DNA from: Acidaminobacter sp.
Lineage (GTDB): Bacteria > Bacillota > Clostridia > Peptostreptococcales > Acidaminobacteraceae
Direction: 5' to 3'
Assembly (NCBI RefSeq): GCF_030247605.1
Contig: NZ_JAOTSB010000004.1
Coordinates: 62,001-126,000 of the forward strand
DNA: 64,000 bases
The position numbers and the translations under genes are program-made. Each line of letters opens with the position of its first letter. Positions within the stretch are counted from its first letter, which is position 1. Positions 42,331-51,553 of the stretch are shown in pieces. The notes under the pieces were generated by a model. The model was not told the DNA's origin. It saw only the letters and a program-made list of their open reading frames with translations, and did no database searches.

Positions 42331-43832
42331 TAGAGATCCCCCGCTTCCACAATAGCTTGAACGACGGCCTTCGCCTTGTTGACCGTCTCCTCATATTCTT
42401 TCTCCGGCACTGAGTCCGCCACAATCCCGGCCCCCGCCTGGACATAGGCCTTCCCGCCTGTAAACAGCGCCGTCCGAATGGCAATGCACGTATCCATGTC
42501 CCCATTCAGCGCCAGGTAGCCCGCCGTGCCGCCATAAATCCCCCGTCGGCTGCTTTCCAGGGAGTCTATGATTTCCATAGCCCTGACCTTGGGCGCCCCG
42601 GACAGCGTCCCCGCCGGCAGCACCGACTTCAGAACGTCCAGGCCGCTCAGGCCCGGCTTCAAATTGCCTTCCACGTCGCTCACCAGGTGCATGACCTTGG
42701 AGTACCGCTCCACCTTCATCAGCGTCGTTACTTCTACTGATCCAAAGGCGGCGACCCTGCCTACATCGTTTCGTCCCAGGTCCACCAGCATCATGTGCTC
42801 CGCCCGCTCCTTGGGATCGTTCAGCAGCTGCGCCTCCAGCTGAAGGTCCTCCGCCGCGTCGAGCCCCCGGCGGATCGTCCCGGCGATAGGCCGCGTCATG
42901 ATCCGCTCGTCAGTCACACTGGCCAGTCGCTCGGGGGACGCCCCGGCAATCTCATAGGACGGAAACTTGAAGTAATACATGTAAGGCGACGGATTCTGCA
43001 CCCGCAGCACCCGGTACACATCGAAGGCCGGCGGCGGGTTATCCACCTCAAACCGCTGAGACAGAACGATCTGGAACGCGTCCCCATCATAGATGTGATG
43101 TTGGGCCTTCCGAACCTTCTCCATAAACGCCTCCCGCGTCGTGTCGCTGGTGGCCTCGGCCTCGCGCTGACGGGGCTTCCTGCCATTACTGAACCTCTGA
43201 CCTCCTGCTCTGCCGATGGCAGTCGAAAGTCCCTCCGACAAGTCCCGCAGCCTCTGAACCGCCGCTGCGTATTCTGCCTCGAAACCAGCGTCGCTCTTAG
43301 TTCTGGCATGAGTCATCAAAATGACCTTGTGCTTCAGGTGGTCGAAGGCGATGATCTCTTCAAAATACATCAGATGGATCTCAGGAAGTCCTATTGTGTC
43401 TTCAGGACCGGGGCCCAGGGTCGTTTCCACGTATCTTGCCGCGTCATATCCGAAGACGCCCACCAGGCCGCCCGTCAGCGGCGGGAGATGGAGGAGCTTG
43501 GGGCTGCGTCGCGTCGAAAGAAAGTCGCCTATGACGGTAAAAGGGTCGGTGATGCGACCATCGGCCACCCTCTGTCCGTTAATGGTCATGATCCCATCCC
43601 TGAGCAAAATCTCCGCCTCCGGGCAGCGGCCTATAAAGGAGTAGCGGCCCCACTGGGCCCCGTTTTCAACGCTTTCCAGCAGGAAGCAGTGGGTCGCGTC
43701 GTCCTTAATGGCATGGAACAGCTGGATGGGGGTCATCATGTCCGCCATCAGCTCAACGGCAACCGGTACAAGGTCATAGCCCTCTGAGATGCGCTTAGCC
43801 TTTTCGAGTTCTGGATAAATCATGGTTGTCAC
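42330..43832 (-). CDS. trpE: Anthranilate synthase component I
   Basis: 500 residues. The tryptophan feedback site LLES lies in the N-terminal domain (FLLESVENGAQWGRYSF). The chorismate-binding domain holds SPERLASV, RPIAGTIRRG, VDLGRNDVGRVA, LSGAPKVRAMEIID and QAGAGIVADSVPEKE. It makes anthranilate from chorismate and ammonia. A short Gly/Arg-rich linker (about 207-225) carries a decamer-like copy (43212), and another copy (43556) codes for Ala-Asp-Gly. AAGGAG precedes the ATG. It lies after the T-box. Confidence 0.95.
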   Translation of the reverse strand: MTTMIYPELEKAKRISEGYDLVPVAVELMADMMTPIQLFHAIKDDATHCFLLESVENGAQWGRYSFIGRCPEAEILLRDGIMTINGQRVADGRITDPFTVIGDFLSTRRSPKLLHLPPLTGGLVGVFGYDAARYVETTLGPGPEDTIGLPEIHLMYFEEIIAFDHLKHKVILMTHARTKSDAGFEAEYAAAVQRLRDLSEGLSTAIGRAGGQRFSNGRKPRQREAEATSDTTREAFMEKVRKAQHHIYDGDAFQIVLSQRFEVDNPPPAFDVYRVLRVQNPSPYMYYFKFPSYEIAGASPERLASVTDERIMTRPIAGTIRRGLDAAEDLQLEAQLLNDPKERAEHMMLVDLGRNDVGRVAAFGSVEVTTLMKVERYSKVMHLVSDVEGNLKPGLSGLDVLKSVLPAGTLSGAPKVRAMEIIDSLESSRRGIYGGTAGYLALNGDMDTCIAIRTALFTGGKAYVQAGAGIVADSVPEKEYEETVNKAKAVVQAIVEAGDL

Positions 43833-43867
43833 TCCTTGGGTATAGTCATTTTAGTGGAAGCGAAGGG

Positions 43868-44021
43868 GTGGAAGATGGGTCGATAGGCCAAAGGCCGCTG
43901 AGTGATTGGAAGCGGGTGTCAGCGGCCAATGGCTTATTGACCCCGCCTTCCACAAGAAAACTCGGTGTCTGACACCAAGTTTCTTCTTGAGGTGTAACTC
44001 GGTGTCTGACACCAAGTTTCA
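43868..44021. repeat. Repeat element between the T-box and trpE
   Basis: An imperfect inverted repeat of about 34 bp (43868-43902 with 43919-43953, core GGCCGCTGA/TCAGCGGCC) is followed by two GGTGTCTGACACC palindromes (43964-43976 and 44000-44012) with TTTC flanks. It forms much of the trpE leader downstream of the T-box terminator. Confidence 0.7.
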
Positions 44022-44036
44022 CCCAGATTTTCATAC

Positions 44037-44405
44037 AAAAAAAGAGCCTATCCTCCCGGTTTGGGACGATAGACTCGTGGTGCCACCCAATTTTGAGAAA
44101 TAGTGCTCTCCTTGTTTGAGATACAGCACATGGCGCTGCCGAGTCTTTTGCTGCGACGTCCGGCATCTGTGTTCAACCTGTGCGATATCCTGTCCCTATA
44201 ACGCGAGACACGCGGCTATGGATACTTCAGCAGTCCGCCCCAGCTGGCCGATCCGGCCAAACCAGGCAAACGCGGTTCACCATGCTCCTCACAAACCCAT
44301 TCGTACGCGGCGTCTGTGCCGGCATCCCACCACCGCCGGCTCTCTGTGACATTCGCTGATGCCTACTACTTACTTTTGCTTCAGGATCAAATATTGATAA
44401 TCAAT
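44037..44405 (-). promoter_or_regulatory. Tryptophan T-box leader of the trp operon
   Basis: On the minus strand the T-box sequence TGGGTGGCACCACGAG is at 44074-44089. The terminator stem GAGTCTATCGTCCC/GGGAGGATAGGCTC (44063-44076 with 44044-44057) ends in TTTTTTTG. Near the 5' end, AGAGAGCCGGCGG (about 44346) starts the Stem I distal pattern. GAA-TGG (specifier TGG at 44297-44299) follows, the right place for a tryptophan specifier. Uncharged tRNA-Trp would allow read-through into trpE. The 5' boundary is inferred from the promoter. Confidence 0.88.
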
Positions 44406-44412
44406 TTTTAGA

Positions 44413-44442
44413 ATTATACTGCCGAGGCCGCCGCTTTGTCAA
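44413..44442 (-). promoter_or_regulatory. Consensus promoter of the trp operon inside the pckA 3' end
   Basis: TTGACA (44437-44442) and TATAAT (44413-44418) are both perfect and 18 bases apart. The pckA stop codon TAA lies within the -10 box. Transcription would start around 44405, just before the T-box. Confidence 0.85.
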
Positions 44443-45997
44443 GGCCATCTTTTTTAGTCTTTTCAAATTTTTCATAATTTTTGTGAAAACGCGCCGCCAG
44501 TGCTTGGGCAGCCACGTCATACTCACCGGGATCCGCCCAAGTGAATCGCGGATTCAGAAGCTCAGACGGCACCCCCGGGCAAGCCTTGGGAATGCTGAGC
44601 CCAAAGAACGGCTCCGTCTCAAACGCCACCGAGTCCAGCTCGCCGTTCATGGCCGCGTTGACCATAGCCCTGGTATAGGCCAGCTTAATGCGGTCCCCGG
44701 TGCCATAGGCGCCGCCCACCCAACCGGTGTTGACCAGATACGCTTTGGTGCCATAGGTCTCCATGCGCTTTTTCAGCAGACCTGCATAAACCATGGGATC
44801 CCTCGGAAGGAACGGTTCCCCAAACCCTGTCGAAAAAGTCGCTTCCGGCTCCGTGATGCCCCGTTCTGTCCCCGCCAGCTTGCTCGTGTAGCCCGAGAGG
44901 AAGTGGTAGAGGGCCTGTTCCGTGGTCAGCCTTGAAATAGGCGGCATAACGCCAAAGGCGTCCGCCGTCAGGAACAAAATAGTTTTGGGATGTCCGCCCC
45001 TGCCGCTAGGCACAGCGCCTGGTATGAACTCCAGCGGATATGCCGCCCGGGTGTTCTCTGTCACCTGGTCTGTTGAAAAGTCGCTGATCCGCGTCAGCGG
45101 GTCCATGATGACGTTTTCCAGAACTGACCCAAAGCGCACGGCGTCGAAAATCTCCGGCTCCTTGTCTCGGGTCAGCCCTATACATTTCGCATAGCAGCCG
45201 CCTTCGAAGTTGAACACGCCGTCATCGCTCCAGCCGTGCTCGTCGTCTCCGATCAGCTGGCAGTGGGGATCCGCGGACAACGTCGTCTTACCTGTCCCCG
45301 ACAGTCCAAAGAACAGCGTCGTGTCCCCCGCGTCATTGATGTTGGCAGAGCAGTGCATAGGAAAGACGCCGGCTTCCGGCAGCAGGTAGTTCATCACCGT
45401 AAAGACCGCCTTCTTCATTTCCCCCGCGTACCGCGTCCCGCCTATGATGACCGTCTTCTCCTTGAGATTCAGAATGACGAACGCTTCCGAGCGGGTCCTG
45501 TCCACGTTGGTGAACGCGTTGAAGCCAGGCACGCACAGCAGCGTGTACTCCGGCACATGGCTCTCCAGTTCCTCTGCCGATGGTCTCACAAACAGCTGCC
45601 GGGCAAACAGGTTCTGCCACGCATACTGGTTGATGACCGAAATGGGAATCCGGTGCTTCGGATCCGTTCCGCAGTAGCCCTGGAATATGTATAAGTCCCG
45701 GTCCTCAAGGTAGGCAGTCAGACGGTAATAAATCCGCCAGTACACATCCTCCGTCATGGGCTGGTTGATTTTGCCCCAGGAAATCTTGTCGTGCACATCG
45801 GGCGAATCCACAATAAACCGGTCCAGTGGCGAACGCCCCGTATATTTCCCCGTACGAATGGCCAGCGCCCCCGTGCTTGAGAGGACACCCTCCCTATTGA
45901 TCAGCGCCTGCTCTACCAGCCTCGCTGGCGGCAGATTGTCAAATACATCCCCCACGTTGTAAATGGATAGGTTCTTTAAATATGCTGTATAATCCAT
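44414..45997 (-). CDS. pckA: ATP-dependent phosphoenolpyruvate carboxykinase
   Basis: 527 residues. The kinase P-loop GLSGTGKTTLSADP (about residue 230), RSPLDRFIVD, HCSANI and the metal-binding region IGDDEHGW identify the ATP-using enzyme, which interconverts oxaloacetate and PEP. AAGGAAGG lies before the ATG. A decamer copy (45576-45585) encodes Pro-Ser-Ala in a surface loop (VRPSAEELE). It is a single gene with its own upstream gap, and its last 30 bases double as the trp promoter. No separate terminator is visible after it, so read-through into the trp leader is possible. Confidence 0.96.
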   Translation of the reverse strand: MDYTAYLKNLSIYNVGDVFDNLPPARLVEQALINREGVLSSTGALAIRTGKYTGRSPLDRFIVDSPDVHDKISWGKINQPMTEDVYWRIYYRLTAYLEDRDLYIFQGYCGTDPKHRIPISVINQYAWQNLFARQLFVRPSAEELESHVPEYTLLCVPGFNAFTNVDRTRSEAFVILNLKEKTVIIGGTRYAGEMKKAVFTVMNYLLPEAGVFPMHCSANINDAGDTTLFFGLSGTGKTTLSADPHCQLIGDDEHGWSDDGVFNFEGGCYAKCIGLTRDKEPEIFDAVRFGSVLENVIMDPLTRISDFSTDQVTENTRAAYPLEFIPGAVPSGRGGHPKTILFLTADAFGVMPPISRLTTEQALYHFLSGYTSKLAGTERGITEPEATFSTGFGEPFLPRDPMVYAGLLKKRMETYGTKAYLVNTGWVGGAYGTGDRIKLAYTRAMVNAAMNGELDSVAFETEPFFGLSIPKACPGVPSELLNPRFTWADPGEYDVAAQALAARFHKNYEKFEKTKKDGLDKAAASAV

Positions 45998-46134
45998 ATG
46001 TACCTTCCTTCTTGTGATGCCCTTCCAGAAGGGCCCAGTTCTCTCAACATGACTATATCAGGATTATTCCCTTTTAGACAATGCAAGAAACAAGGCATTT
46101 AACTGAAAACTCTAAAACAAAAAAGGAAATACCT

Positions 46135-46144
46135 GCCGATGGAC
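46135..46144 (+). repeat. Intergenic GCCGATGGAC copy
   Basis: One base from the decamer (octamer intact), in the gap between the lipoprotein terminator and pckA. The remaining gap (45998-46134) is AT-rich, with no other clear feature. Confidence 0.6.
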
Positions 46145-46170
46145 GTGAAACCTTCAAAGTTCGAGAAAAA

Positions 46171-46201
46171 CGGACGAATCCAAATCTTCCGGTTTCGTCC
46201 G
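46171..46201 (-). terminator. Terminator after the lipoprotein operon
   Basis: An 8-bp stem plus 2 further pairs (46171-46181 with 46191-46201), followed on the minus strand by TTTTTCTC. Confidence 0.75.
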
Positions 46202-46213
46202 CCCAATAGGCCT

Positions 46214-47362
46214 TTATTCGCCCGCCACCTCTAAGCCTGACATCCAGTTGCCATAGCGCTGAATTACTTCCTGGTCCAAGCCATATTTCGCGTCCAAACC
46301 TGATAGGAGCGCGTCGGCCTCCTGTCTGGCCGCTTCATTCAGTATGCCATCATGTTCCTCAAGGATCGACATAAAACTTTGAACAAGCTCTACCGTATAG
46401 GAGTTCTCAATCTGGCTGACGGACTTGAAGAAATCAACCGTGGCCTCTTCAATCCGATTGGTCTCATAGTTGAAGTTTGGAGTATTGTTCACCCCAAAGA
46501 ACATCATGACCATGTGATCTCTGTAGCGCACAGCCAGATATTGCTCATACAGCGTACCTTGATAGTCTTCCAAAAGTTTCTCCATATGCCATGTTCTCGC
46601 ACCCAGTACCTCCCGGTCCACAATTAGAGCAGCGTCTGACAGCATAGGCTCGAGGGCGTCAATGGCGAGCGTCTCAATCAGCTGCGACATTTCCGGTGTA
46701 TTGCAGCCCCTGTATTTGGCAATTTCCGTGAAGTCCACGAGATAGAAAAGCATGCCCTCGGCACTGGCCACATAATAGCCCTGTGACTTTGCGTCCTCAA
46801 CCATTGCTTTGATTTCCGGATCAGAGATTTCTTCAACGTGGCGATTCAACAGAACATAGTGATATTGATGAGCCTCGGCGGCCTTGAAAAAGCGCTCCAG
46901 CGCCCCTTCTGTGGCCATAAAGGGCTCGAGGGCCTTGTAATCCTCAAAGCTGTTTCGCCTCAATCCCGCGATGGCATAAGCGGTAAAACGGTCTGCCGCC
47001 TCTGGGGATAGTATTGTGATGCCCTTCACATAAGCACTGTAGATCTTCCGGCTGTCCGCGCCATTCTGAACTAACCTCTCCATGTCTTCAAGAATGGCCT
47101 TTTGATCCTCCTCTGGCGCTTCTTGACTTGTCACTTCCGTAGGAATCGCTTCAAGGTACCCGTTCAAGATGGCCAGATAACGCTTTTCTGTTTCAGAACC
47201 GGCCTCTGCCGATGGTTCCGGTTCCACCACCGTCACCCCACCGCCTGGTTCTGTTGGCATCTCCGTTTCAGGTTCTGCAGGACTGCAGCCTGCCAGCAAC
47301 GCAATGGCAAATAGTATCAAGGTTCCCAACACCATGCAGCGATATCTCCATTGTATATTCAT
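46214..47362 (-). CDS. Hypothetical lipoprotein of a two-component operon
   Basis: 382 residues. Signal peptide and lipobox LLAGC near residue 26, then an acidic Pro/Glu linker. The body is mainly helical with no family recognised; a KAMVEDAKSQGYYVASAEGMLFYLVDF stretch resembles sensor-associated lipoproteins. The ATG at 47362 has GAGG 6 bases upstream, though two earlier in-frame ATGs are possible. Fourth gene of a regulator-kinase-lipoprotein-lipoprotein run. A GCCGATGGTT copy (47208) codes for Pro-Ser-Ala in the linker. Confidence 0.75.
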   Translation of the reverse strand: MNIQWRYRCMVLGTLILFAIALLAGCSPAEPETEMPTEPGGGVTVVEPEPSAEAGSETEKRYLAILNGYLEAIPTEVTSQEAPEEDQKAILEDMERLVQNGADSRKIYSAYVKGITILSPEAADRFTAYAIAGLRRNSFEDYKALEPFMATEGALERFFKAAEAHQYHYVLLNRHVEEISDPEIKAMVEDAKSQGYYVASAEGMLFYLVDFTEIAKYRGCNTPEMSQLIETLAIDALEPMLSDAALIVDREVLGARTWHMEKLLEDYQGTLYEQYLAVRYRDHMVMMFFGVNNTPNFNYETNRIEEATVDFFKSVSQIENSYTVELVQSFMSILEEHDGILNEAARQEADALLSGLDAKYGLDQEVIQRYGNWMSGLEVAGE

Positions 47363-47399
47363 TTCCATCCTCTTCCTTTCCATCCTCTTCATTTCTTCC

Positions 47400-48548
47400 T
47401 TAATTCAGAACAATCATATGACTGACTGGTTTTCCCTGGTCCTGAGGCCCGCCATATTCAAAATCCACCAATAATCGGCTGCCATCCGGAGAGAGTTGAA
47501 GCTTGCCAATCCACATGTCCCTATAAGACGTGATATAACTGTCCGTTCCTGTCTCCAAATTCAACATGCCCAGGTCAGTCTTGACACCGTCTTGCCTGGC
47601 GGCGTACAGCAGTGTGTTCTTCTGAAGGTCAATAAAATCAAGAAGATAGGGGTTTGAAATCACTTTGATTTCCTCACCGGCTTCTGAAACTATGACCAGC
47701 TGAGAAGCCTGCTGATTGGAGGGTCTCTTTACGACGAGCAGCGCTGGAACATCAGGCAGCGCCCAAACCAGTTCAGGATCTTCTACAGGAAGTATTTCAA
47801 GAGACTGAGTCAATAAATCGCCCTTTATGAGTTGTTTTTCCTCACCAACATGCACAAAGCCATAGGTCTTGTCGCCCATCCGGGTGAAAGACGCGGCGTA
47901 AAAATATGGAAATCCTTGTGTAAGCTCAGCAGCGTTCAGTGTCAGATATTTAATCTGTGCGTTATCAATTTCCGCGAAGGCAAGTTGCTGCGACATGCTG
48001 TTCAGCGTGATCCAAGCCTGATTAGGTCCCGTCCACCTGAAATGCTGTTTAAACAAATAGGGATCCCAACTCAGGTCATTCGGCAGACTCAGACGTTCGT
48101 AGGTTTTCGTCTCACCACTGTCCAGGTCCAGCAGATTCAGCTTTGCGCTGTCGCGGCCTGTGCTGCTGGACACGTATACCAGTAAACTTCGGTCTGGGGA
48201 AAGGCTTCCGTCAAAATAAGTGCCCACGGTCTTGAAATATTTGCTGACTTCCAGTGTAGAAGAATCCAGAAAGACCAAGCCACGGTCCTCGCCAAACACG
48301 CTTTCAGAATACTTGTAAGCCAATATGGTTTGGTCATTCGCCCATCCTATGGCCTTATAACCCTTCAGGGAGATAATAGCAGACGCGATTCCCGAATCCG
48401 GCTTTACGGCTTCTGGATTTTCCGCGGCGATCCAGCCGGAATCCAGCCCCTCAACCGAACTTCGAGAATTTGGGGCCAGTTCGCAGGCGTTGAACTGCAG
48501 CGCCAAGACCATGATCGACGTTAATAGGACAATTGTTTTTCTTCGCAT
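47400..48548 (-). CDS. Lipoprotein with TolB-like beta-propeller repeats
   Basis: 382 residues. A signal peptide ends in FNAC. The mature part is rich in beta-strand units of the form ...DGSLSPDRSLLVYVSSSTGRDSAKLNLLDLDSGE... and LQLSPDGSRLLVDFEYGG, the TolB/WD40-like propeller pattern. It is probably a surface-attached ligand or metal sensor for the adjacent histidine kinase. The ATG at 48548 follows GGAAGGAGGGGGG; GTG or TTG codons a few bases earlier are alternatives. Confidence 0.78.
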   Translation of the reverse strand: MRRKTIVLLTSIMVLALQFNACELAPNSRSSVEGLDSGWIAAENPEAVKPDSGIASAIISLKGYKAIGWANDQTILAYKYSESVFGEDRGLVFLDSSTLEVSKYFKTVGTYFDGSLSPDRSLLVYVSSSTGRDSAKLNLLDLDSGETKTYERLSLPNDLSWDPYLFKQHFRWTGPNQAWITLNSMSQQLAFAEIDNAQIKYLTLNAAELTQGFPYFYAASFTRMGDKTYGFVHVGEEKQLIKGDLLTQSLEILPVEDPELVWALPDVPALLVVKRPSNQQASQLVIVSEAGEEIKVISNPYLLDFIDLQKNTLLYAARQDGVKTDLGMLNLETGTDSYITSYRDMWIGKLQLSPDGSRLLVDFEYGGPQDQGKPVSHMIVLN

Positions 48549-48646
48549 CAACGGCACCCCCCTCCTTCCGCTGTTCTTTAAATGAATTGTCTCATACTCC
48601 TGTTTCAAAACTTCAGCGAAAAGTTATCCAAGTTGTATCGAAATCC

Positions 48647-50146
48647 TTAAAATTCTATCACAATGCGACAGCCTTTAAGGTTGTTCTTCTGATGCTCCGG
48701 CAATCCGTCCTGAAGGACAATGTTTCCTCGCTGAAGTTCTACCAGGCGCTTGACCAGCGCAAGACCCAAGCCGGTTCCAGTTTCTTCGGTTTGTCCAACC
48801 CCATCATCCATGGCATAGGGCTCAAACAGACGGTCTCTAATCATTTCGGATATTCCTTCCCCGGTGTTTTCAATAACCAGCTGAATCTGTTCTCCAAAGG
48901 TCAGTGAAATCCAGATCTCACCCATTGTGACATTATACTTTATGGCATTGTCCAGAAGATTCACTAGCACCTGGCCCATCATTTCACGATCTGCATTTAA
49001 GAATCCAGGTTCCAGTGACAAGCGCCATTTCAAGCCAAACTTATCCGCTTTGATCCTGAGGCGCCCCACAATTTCTTCAATCAACTCTTTCAACTCAAAG
49101 GAATCAACCTTCAGTTCAAATTCATAATGTTCATACCTGCTAAATTCAAGGGCTCTTTCCACCATTTGGTTCAGTTTTTGAACCTCCAATCTGATCTGTC
49201 TCCGGACTCTTGCCTGGAGTGCCTCATCCTCCGGATACATTTCGATCAAATCGTTATTTGCATTGATCACAGACAGCGGTGTTTTGAATTCATGGGTTAT
49301 GCTGCCATAAAAAGTCCGCTGAGAGGATTCCAGCGCCTTAAGCTTAACTACGGCTTTCGTTAATTGACCCTGCTCATCTTGAAGGCTTTTCAGCGCTGCG
49401 TCAATCGTTTGGGCCATTTGAACAATGCCTTGGCTGAGCTCGCCAAGTTCATCTTCCCTGAATAGTGGGGCTACCTCCGTATAATCCCCACCTTCAACCC
49501 TCTTAACAGCCGTTTTCAACATAGCAATGGCAGACGTCATCCGTCCAAAATACCATAGAGCCGCAAACAAACTGAATACAAACACACCGGTGCCAGTGAT
49601 CAGGATCATGCGGGCCATCGTCTTATAAAATTCCAAATATTCGCTGTAGTAATACCGAAGTCTCAGCACACCTATAATTTCTTCCTGATGATAAAGTGGA
49701 GCCAGATAGTCCACATAAGCAAGTTCTGGGATACTGTCCTGATCTTGGATCCTGTAAAGAACCTGGCCGGCCCCCAGTGATTCAAGAAGTTCCGGCTCCA
49801 ACCGATCTACGCCGTTGGTCGCTCTGCCATCCAGGGTATATAGGGTTGTCGAAAGCGAACGCGCCTGAGTCACCTGACGAATTAACTCCGGCGCAAGTCT
49901 GATCAGCGCTGCCTCATAGGTTTCTGAACTCTGTGACATCAACAGCGCCTGGTTCAACGAAAGGTTGACTTGCCTTGCCTTTCCCGCCATATCAGACTCC
50001 AGTTGAGCCATTTGAAAAGTATTGACAGCCCGCAGCGTCATTATGCCCAATACCGCCAAAGCCCCTGAAAGAAGCACCACAAGAAAAAGACTCGATTTGA
50101 ACTTCAGCGAATGTCTGATGCCATATCGTTCTTCAAAGCTTTTCAC
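48647..50146 (-). CDS. Sensor histidine kinase
   Basis: 499 residues. Two hydrophobic segments (about 17-38 and 170-195) enclose an extracytoplasmic sensor region. A HAMP-like linker is followed by the H-box YGSITHEFKTPLSVI, N-box LLDNAIKYN, a G1-like ENTGEGI and GTGLGLALVKRL. The GTG start at 50146 lies 14 bases inside the regulator gene, with AGGTG upstream; a longer frame begins at 50215. Partner of the OmpR-type regulator. The stimulus is unknown, but the two lipoproteins downstream may help sense it. Confidence 0.9.
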   Translation of the reverse strand: MKSFEERYGIRHSLKFKSSLFLVVLLSGALAVLGIMTLRAVNTFQMAQLESDMAGKARQVNLSLNQALLMSQSSETYEAALIRLAPELIRQVTQARSLSTTLYTLDGRATNGVDRLEPELLESLGAGQVLYRIQDQDSIPELAYVDYLAPLYHQEEIIGVLRLRYYYSEYLEFYKTMARMILITGTGVFVFSLFAALWYFGRMTSAIAMLKTAVKRVEGGDYTEVAPLFREDELGELSQGIVQMAQTIDAALKSLQDEQGQLTKAVVKLKALESSQRTFYGSITHEFKTPLSVINANNDLIEMYPEDEALQARVRRQIRLEVQKLNQMVERALEFSRYEHYEFELKVDSFELKELIEEIVGRLRIKADKFGLKWRLSLEPGFLNADREMMGQVLVNLLDNAIKYNVTMGEIWISLTFGEQIQLVIENTGEGISEMIRDRLFEPYAMDDGVGQTEETGTGLGLALVKRLVELQRGNIVLQDGLPEHQKNNLKGCRIVIEF

Positions 50147-50840
50147 GCCGCTCACCTGCCCATTTATAGCCAACCCGGTAAACTGTCTGAAGCGCTGCCT
50201 CACCAATTTGTCCAAGTTTTTTTCTTAATCGCTGCACATGCAGATCCACGGTCCTTTCTCCACCCTCATAATCCATGCCCCAAATCTGATCCAAAAGTGC
50301 TTCCCGACTGAACACCTGATTTTCATGACGCATCAGAAGAAAAAGCAGTTCAAATTCTTTGGGTGTCAGCTCAAGAACTTCTCCCTTAAGGATTGTCGTT
50401 CTATTCCGCTCATTGATCTCAACGCCCCAAGACAACAAGGTTTCTTGTTGTCCCTTATTCAGACGCCTGACCAGCGCTGCGGCCCTCGCAAGGACCTCCC
50501 TCATGTCAAAAGGCTTCGTGATATAATCGTCCGCGCCCAGCTCAAGTCCTATGACTTTATCGACAATATCATTTCTCGCAGTCAAAAGCATCACACCAAG
50601 ATCATAAACACCTTGAATTTCTTTCAGGATCTCATATCCAGTCATTCTGGGCATAGAAATATCTAAAATCACAAGATCCGGCTTTTTTTCCATTATTATC
50701 TCTAAAGCTGCCTTGCCCTCATAAGCTGTCAGTACCAAATAACCTTCCCTCCTGAAAGCATAACTGAGAGAGTCTGCCAATTGCTTCTCGTCATCCGCGA
50801 TCAAAACTTTTACAGCCATGTTCTGTCCCTCGTTTCTCAA
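50133..50840 (-). CDS. OmpR-type response regulator
   Basis: 235 residues. The receiver domain has the acidic pair ADDE, the phospho-Asp in LVILDISMPRMTGYE and the conserved Lys in YITKPFDMREVLAR. The C-terminal winged helix (LTPKEFELLFLLMRHENQVFSREALLDQIWG) binds DNA. First gene of the operon, with a TATAGT -10 candidate at 50861-50866. The ATG has no strong ribosome binding site. Regulated genes are not visible beyond its own operon. Confidence 0.92.
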   Translation of the reverse strand: MRNEGQNMAVKVLIADDEKQLADSLSYAFRREGYLVLTAYEGKAALEIIMEKKPDLVILDISMPRMTGYEILKEIQGVYDLGVMLLTARNDIVDKVIGLELGADDYITKPFDMREVLARAAALVRRLNKGQQETLLSWGVEINERNRTTILKGEVLELTPKEFELLFLLMRHENQVFSREALLDQIWGMDYEGGERTVDLHVQRLRKKLGQIGEAALQTVYRVGYKWAGERREKL

Positions 50841-50918
50841 CCGTCTGAGTTTCTGATTTCACTATACCTCAAAATGTGGATTGATCTACATCTTATTTTG
50901 AAACATTCTTAAACGCGA

Positions 50919-50962
50919 AAAACACTGATTTCATCGTAATTTCTACTAAGAATCAGTGTTTT
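50919..50962 (-). terminator. Terminator after rlmH
   Basis: A 12-bp stem (50919-50930 with 50951-50962) with T-rich tails on both strands. It separates the wal/rlmH operon from the two-component operon. Confidence 0.8.
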
Positions 50963-51001
50963 TTGTTAAGTTGCAAATAATAAATGTCATTGTATGCGCT
51001 T

Positions 51002-51481
51002 TTATTTATGGTAGGGCTCATTTCTCAAAATCCGCATCGCCCTATACACCTGCTCCAGCAGGATCACCCGCATCAACTGATGGGGAAAGGTCATTTTCGA
51101 AAAGGACAGCTTGAAGTCTGCCCGGTCCAGGATACTGTCCGCAAGCCCAAGTGAGCCGCCTATAATAAACGCCACATGGCTGTCCCCCTGAAGTCCAAGC
51201 CCGGCCAACTTTTCTGCCAGCCCTTCACTGCTCAGCATCGTTCCCTCAATGGCGAGGGGGATGACATAGGTGCCGGAAGGCAGTTTTGCCAGAATTCGCT
51301 GGGCTTCCTTATCTAGAATTTGCGCCTTCTCCCGCTCGGAAGTTTGGTCGGGGGTCTTTTCATCGGCTACCTCTATCACTTCAAGCTTTACATATTTCGA
51401 AAGGCGCTTCGAATATTCCGAAAGCGCCTCTGTATAAAACTTTTCTTTTATTTTGCCAACGGCAATCAATGTGATTCTCAA
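51002..51481 (-). CDS. rlmH: 23S rRNA pseudouridine1915 N3-methyltransferase
   Basis: 159 residues, the usual length. The knot-forming SPOUT motifs [15 protein letters not shown] and [27 protein letters not shown] and the C-terminal NEPYHK are intact. It methylates a pseudouridine in helix 69 of 23S rRNA. The start is a TTG at 51481 with GGAGG 7 bases upstream. It is the last gene of the wal cluster, its common place in Firmicutes. Confidence 0.96.
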   Translation of the reverse strand: MRITLIAVGKIKEKFYTEALSEYSKRLSKYVKLEVIEVADEKTPDQTSEREKAQILDKEAQRILAKLPSGTYVIPLAIEGTMLSSEGLAEKLAGLGLQGDSHVAFIIGGSLGLADSILDRADFKLSFSKMTFPHQLMRVILLEQVYRAMRILRNEPYHK

Positions 51482-51553
51482 GACTCTACCTCCATGCTGC
51501 TAAAGTGACGCACCAGCAGTCCCGCATCTGCGGACTGCTTTCGCTCCTCAGCG

